Below, one piece after another: positions 61,336 to 64,000 of a stretch of 64,000 bases of DNA (the stretch's first letter is position 1; each line of letters starts with the position of its first letter). The notes below the pieces were generated by a model. That model was not told where the DNA came from. It searched no databases and worked only from the letters and a program-made list of their open reading frames with translations. The translations under genes and the position numbers were made by a program. Source of the stretch: JAJFJD01 sp965228975 (lineage in GTDB: Bacteria > Pseudomonadota > Alphaproteobacteria > UBA8366); the NCBI GenBank assembly GCA_965228975.1, contig OZ245851.1, positions 4,402,001 to 4,466,000 of the forward strand, read 5' to 3'.

Positions 61336-61740
61336 ATGGCAAAGCTTCGTCATGTGGCGCTCAGCGTCGAAGACCCCGACGCTGCGGCAAAATTCTATGA
61401 ACAGGCCTTCGACATGAAACGGGTCCGTGAGTCCAAATTCGGCGTCATGATGTCCGACGGAACCGTGAGCCTCGCGCTGCTTAACCTGAAGGTCAACGAT
61501 AACGCACCGGACGAGCGCGGCGCCGATTTCGTCGGCATCCACCATCTGGGATTCCTCGTCGACGATATGGACGAAACCTGCGGATCGGTCGAAGACGCCG
61601 GCGGCACGTATCACGGCCAGGTCAGGAGTGTGGGCAAGGGGCCGAAATACGAACGCAAGTACCGCGACCCGACCGGCGTCGTGCTGGACGTGGCCACGAT
61701 CGAGCATGCGGAATCGTCCTGGCGCATTCCCGGCAAGTAG
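61336..61740 (+). CDS. VOC family protein (glyoxalase/bleomycin-resistance fold)
   Basis: 134 residues, two beta-alpha-beta-beta-beta units of the vicinal oxygen chelate fold: MAKLRHVALSVEDPDAAAKFYEQAFDM and GIHHLGFLVDDMDETCGSVEDAGG ... KYRDPTGVVLDVA. Metal-binding residues fit the His in LRHVAL, His in GIHHLGF and the C-terminal Asp/Glu region. The ATG at 61336 has GGAGGA 9 nt upstream; the 11-codon longer version includes that site and is rejected. Substrate unknown; the ArgE-like gene follows after 57 bases. Confidence 0.85.
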   Translation: MAKLRHVALSVEDPDAAAKFYEQAFDMKRVRESKFGVMMSDGTVSLALLNLKVNDNAPDERGADFVGIHHLGFLVDDMDETCGSVEDAGGTYHGQVRSVGKGPKYERKYRDPTGVVLDVATIEHAESSWRIPGK

Positions 61741-61797
61741 CCGGCCTCGAAGGACCAGCCCAACGCCCATGCAACCGATAAAGGAAAGAGCGTCGCC

Positions 61798-62976
61798 GTG
61801 ACCGATGGATTGATCAGCCTACCGATCATCGAAAAACTCATCGGGTTCGATACCACCAGCCGGGAATCGAACCTGGACCTGATCGACTACGTGCAAGAGT
61901 ATCTCGCGGATTTCGGCATCGAGTCGCGCTTGGTGCACGACGAGGACGGACGGAAGGCGAATTTATACGCCACCGTGGGCCCGGCGGACCGCAGCGGTAT
62001 TTGTCTTTCCGGCCATACGGACGTGGTGCCGGTGGACGGCCAGGCGTGGGACAGCGATCCCTTCGAAGCGCTGGTCAAGGACGGCAAGGTGTTCGGCCGC
62101 GGCACGTCGGACATGAAGAGCTTCATCGCCATCGCGCTGGCTTTCGTGCCGCAGTTGCTCGACCGCGGGCTCAAGACGCCGGTCCATTTCGCCTTCTCCT
62201 ACGACGAGGAGGTCGGCCACCTCGGCGCCAAGCGTTTGGTCGAGGTAATGCGGGAAATGCCGGTCAAGCCGGCCATGTGCATCGTCGGCGAACCGACGAG
62301 CCTGGGTGTCATTATCGGCCACAAGGGCAAGAAGAAGGTGCGTGTGCATGTGCACGGCCACGAGGCGCATTCGAGCCTGACGCATGAAGGCGTCAACGCG
62401 ATCGAATATGCCGCACGCCTGATCGCTTTTATGCAAGGCTTGTCCCGAAAATGGCAGAAGGAAGGCCCGTTCGACGAAGACTGCGACGTGCCCTTCACGA
62501 CCATGCAGGTCGGCCTGATCAGCGGCGGGACCGCGCCCAACATCGTGCCGAAGAGTTGCAGCTTCAACATGGAGATCAGGCATCTGCCGGCGGTCGACCC
62601 GGAGGTCCTGTTCGACGAGATCCGGCGGCACGCTCGCGAGGTGATCGAACCCGAGATGCAGGCGGTCGCCCCGGACGCTCATTTCGAGTTCGAGGAAACG
62701 CCGCCGAATCTGGCGCTCGACACCGACCCGGACGAGCCCGTCGTCGCCTTCGTCAAACGTCTCGCCGGACAGAACAAGCACGGCAAGGTCGGTTTCGGGA
62801 CCGAGGCCGGGCTGTTCCAAAAACGCGTCGGCATCCCCACGGTGGTCTGCGGACCCGGCGACATCGCCCAGGCGCACAAGCCGAATGAATTCATCACACT
62901 TGAGCAAGTCCGCAAGGGAGAGGAGTTCATGGCCCGGCTGGCGGATTACGTCTGCACCGAAGAACTCGGCGGCTAG
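61798..62976 (+). CDS. M20 family deacetylase, acetylornithine deacetylase-like
   Basis: 392-residue two-zinc amidohydrolase of the ArgE/DapE group. Zinc ligands: His in CLSGHTDVVPVDG, bridging Asp in FGRGTSDMKSFIA, Glu pair in FSYDEEVGHLGA with one acting as general base, Glu in CIVGEPTSLGVIIGHKG region, and the C-terminal His in AQAHKPNEFI. KVRVHVHGHEAHSSLTHEGVNAIE starts the dimer domain. GTG start at 61798. It is closest to acetylornithine deacetylase ArgE but catabolic N-acyl amino acid deacylases look alike. Confidence 0.87.
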   Translation: MTDGLISLPIIEKLIGFDTTSRESNLDLIDYVQEYLADFGIESRLVHDEDGRKANLYATVGPADRSGICLSGHTDVVPVDGQAWDSDPFEALVKDGKVFGRGTSDMKSFIAIALAFVPQLLDRGLKTPVHFAFSYDEEVGHLGAKRLVEVMREMPVKPAMCIVGEPTSLGVIIGHKGKKKVRVHVHGHEAHSSLTHEGVNAIEYAARLIAFMQGLSRKWQKEGPFDEDCDVPFTTMQVGLISGGTAPNIVPKSCSFNMEIRHLPAVDPEVLFDEIRRHAREVIEPEMQAVAPDAHFEFEETPPNLALDTDPDEPVVAFVKRLAGQNKHGKVGFGTEAGLFQKRVGIPTVVCGPGDIAQAHKPNEFITLEQVRKGEEFMARLADYVCTEELGG

Positions 62977-63067
62977 GCCACGGCCCGGTCCGCACTTCGG
63001 TTGATCTCCCGGCCCTTCCGGACCGTAAACACCAACGGTGGGTCCGTTCGCGAGAAAGGGTGCGAGA

Positions 63068-64000
63068 ATGGCAAGCGCGCGTACAGAAAAGGTCCGGCAT
63101 CTGGTCCTTGTCCTGGGCGACCAGCTCGACGCGGAGTCGTCGGCCCTGGACGGATTCGACCCGGCGCGCGACACCATCCTCATGATGGAAGTCGGGGAAG
63201 AAGCCACCTACGTCCCGCAGCACAAGATCCGGCTCGTCTTGTTCTTTTCGGCGATGCGCCATTTCCGGCGGACGCTGGAGGAACAGGGCTGCACCGTCCA
63301 CTATGCGGCCCTCGATGACGCGGACAATCCCGGTTCTTTCGGGGGCGAGATCGCGCGCTGGGTTCGTAAGACACGGCCGGAAAAAATCATCGTCTGCAAG
63401 CCCGGCGATTTCCGCGTCGAAACCGCCCTTGCGAAAGCCGCAGCTGCGGCCTCCTGCGATCTCGAGATTCGGGCCGACCGCCATTTCATATGCGCGTTGG
63501 ACGATTTCGAGGCGCACGCGGCGGACCGCAAGACATTGCGGCTCGAAACCTTCTATCGGGAAATGCGGCGGCGGCACGAGGTGTTGATGGAGGACGGCAA
63601 GCCGGTCGGCGGCGCATGGAACTTCGACAAGGACAACCGGGCAAAATTCGGCAGGGACGGCCCGCCGCACATAAAAGCGCCGCGCGCCTTTCGGCCGGAC
63701 GACATCACCCGAGAAGTGATCGCGATGGTCGAGCGGCGTTTTCCCGACAGTCCCGGCCGCCTCGACGGGTTCGACTATCCCGTCACACGCGACCAAGCCC
63801 GGGCGGCCCTGCGGGACTTCATCGACCACCGGCTTTGCAACTTCGGCACTTATCAGGACGCAATGGTCGCCGGCGAACCCTATCTCTATCACTCGCGGCT
63901 GTCCTGCGTGCTCAACCTCCATCTGCTCGACCCGCGCGAGGCAATCGACGCTGCCGTCACCGCGTATCATGCGGGCGACGCGCCGATCAACGCGGTCGAA
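63068..64000 (+). CDS. Photolyase/cryptochrome-related FeS-BCP family protein, 5' part
   Basis: First 311 codons of a deoxyribodipyrimidine photolyase-related protein (FeS bacterial cryptochrome/photolyase, DPRP family); it runs off the window end. VRHLVLVLGDQLDAESSALDGFDPARDTILMMEVGEEATYVPQHKIRLVLFFSAMRHFRRTLEE is the typical N-terminal antenna-binding domain. GGAWNFDKDNRAKF and RDFIDHRLCNFGTYQDAMVAGEPYLYHSRLSCVLNLHLLDPREAI begin the FAD domain; NFGTYQDAM is characteristic. The Fe-S cysteines would lie mostly beyond the end. Members repair (6-4) photoproducts or act as light sensors. Confidence 0.88.
   Translation, partial: MASARTEKVRHLVLVLGDQLDAESSALDGFDPARDTILMMEVGEEATYVPQHKIRLVLFFSAMRHFRRTLEEQGCTVHYAALDDADNPGSFGGEIARWVRKTRPEKIIVCKPGDFRVETALAKAAAAASCDLEIRADRHFICALDDFEAHAADRKTLRLETFYREMRRRHEVLMEDGKPVGGAWNFDKDNRAKFGRDGPPHIKAPRAFRPDDITREVIAMVERRFPDSPGRLDGFDYPVTRDQARAALRDFIDHRLCNFGTYQDAMVAGEPYLYHSRLSCVLNLHLLDPREAIDAAVTAYHAGDAPINAVE

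Noticed and set aside
1..64000. CRISPR arrays, tRNA or rRNA genes, insertion sequences, phage genes
   Set aside because: No repeat-spacer pattern, no cloverleaf or rRNA signature, and no transposase or integrase motif was recognised in any intergenic region or reading frame.

Overview
The window is high-GC DNA with dense coding on both strands. It looks like chromosomal sequence from an alphaproteobacterium, probably a free-living aerobic heterotroph related to Rhodospirillales. The lineage is inferred from the alphaproteobacterial-type NAD-dependent isocitrate dehydrogenase, a stand-alone aa3-type oxidase subunit IV-like protein, a ccmABCDEFGHI cluster, FixK/FNR-type boxes and many CoA and carboxylate catabolic genes. 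I saw no rRNA, tRNA, insertion sequence, phage or CRISPR array.

Region by region. 0.2-3.4 kb: an amidohydrolase followed by two tandem paralogous TauD/TfdA dioxygenases, one operon. 3.46-3.59 kb: a candidate small RNA with a C-rich hairpin loop, ending in a strong intrinsic terminator. 3.6-12.2 kb: the System I cytochrome c maturation genes ccmA-ccmI, interrupted by an MFS transporter gene between ccmB and ccmC. 12.2-16.0 kb: a divergent pair of PfpI-fold genes (a GlxA-type regulator and an isonitrile hydratase-like enzyme), an EmrB-type exporter and a small membrane protein. 16.3-20.7 kb: an envelope block with a TonB protein carrying an odd acidic repeat tail, MsrP, a tiny Cys-rich repeat protein and an OmpR-type two-component system. 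20.9-24.4 kb: a CitE-like lyase, an HpcH/HpaI aldolase and a TPP decarboxylase-like enzyme. 24.5-30.1 kb: a complete Dpp/Opp-type ABC importer on the minus strand. 30.4-34.8 kb: an RND pump (adaptor plus permease).

35.0-42.3 kb holds accessory catabolism: a host-attachment family protein, a PhyH dioxygenase, a fused double CaiB CoA-transferase, a crotonase-fold protein lacking the usual glutamates, a DapA-like aldolase, and a DUF1847-DUF169 pair behind a perfect FNR-type box. 42.4-43.8 kb is a second drug-exporter-like MFS gene, and 43.9-49.7 kb is a complete seven-gene Mrp Na+/H+ antiporter operon.

49.8-57.6 kb looks like a stress or energy-metabolism island: DUF465, NAD-type isocitrate dehydrogenase, two tandem-domain universal stress proteins, two small coupled hypothetical genes, an OxyR-like LysR regulator without the peroxidatic cysteine, a Cox IV-like peptide and glycerol dehydrogenase. 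Five intergenic regions here share a TTGATWG-N7-CKATYAR-like dyad. In three of them a strong dyad is paired with a weaker one exactly 31 bp nearer the minus-strand gene, the arrangement expected of a LysR-type operator. This looks like an undescribed local regulon and is the most interesting signal in the window. 57.7-64 kb: a DAO-family FAD oxidoreductase in an operon with leuCD, a VOC protein, an ArgE-like deacylase and the 5' part of a photolyase-related gene running off the end.

All functional calls are from reading motifs and comparing with remembered families; no database search was run.
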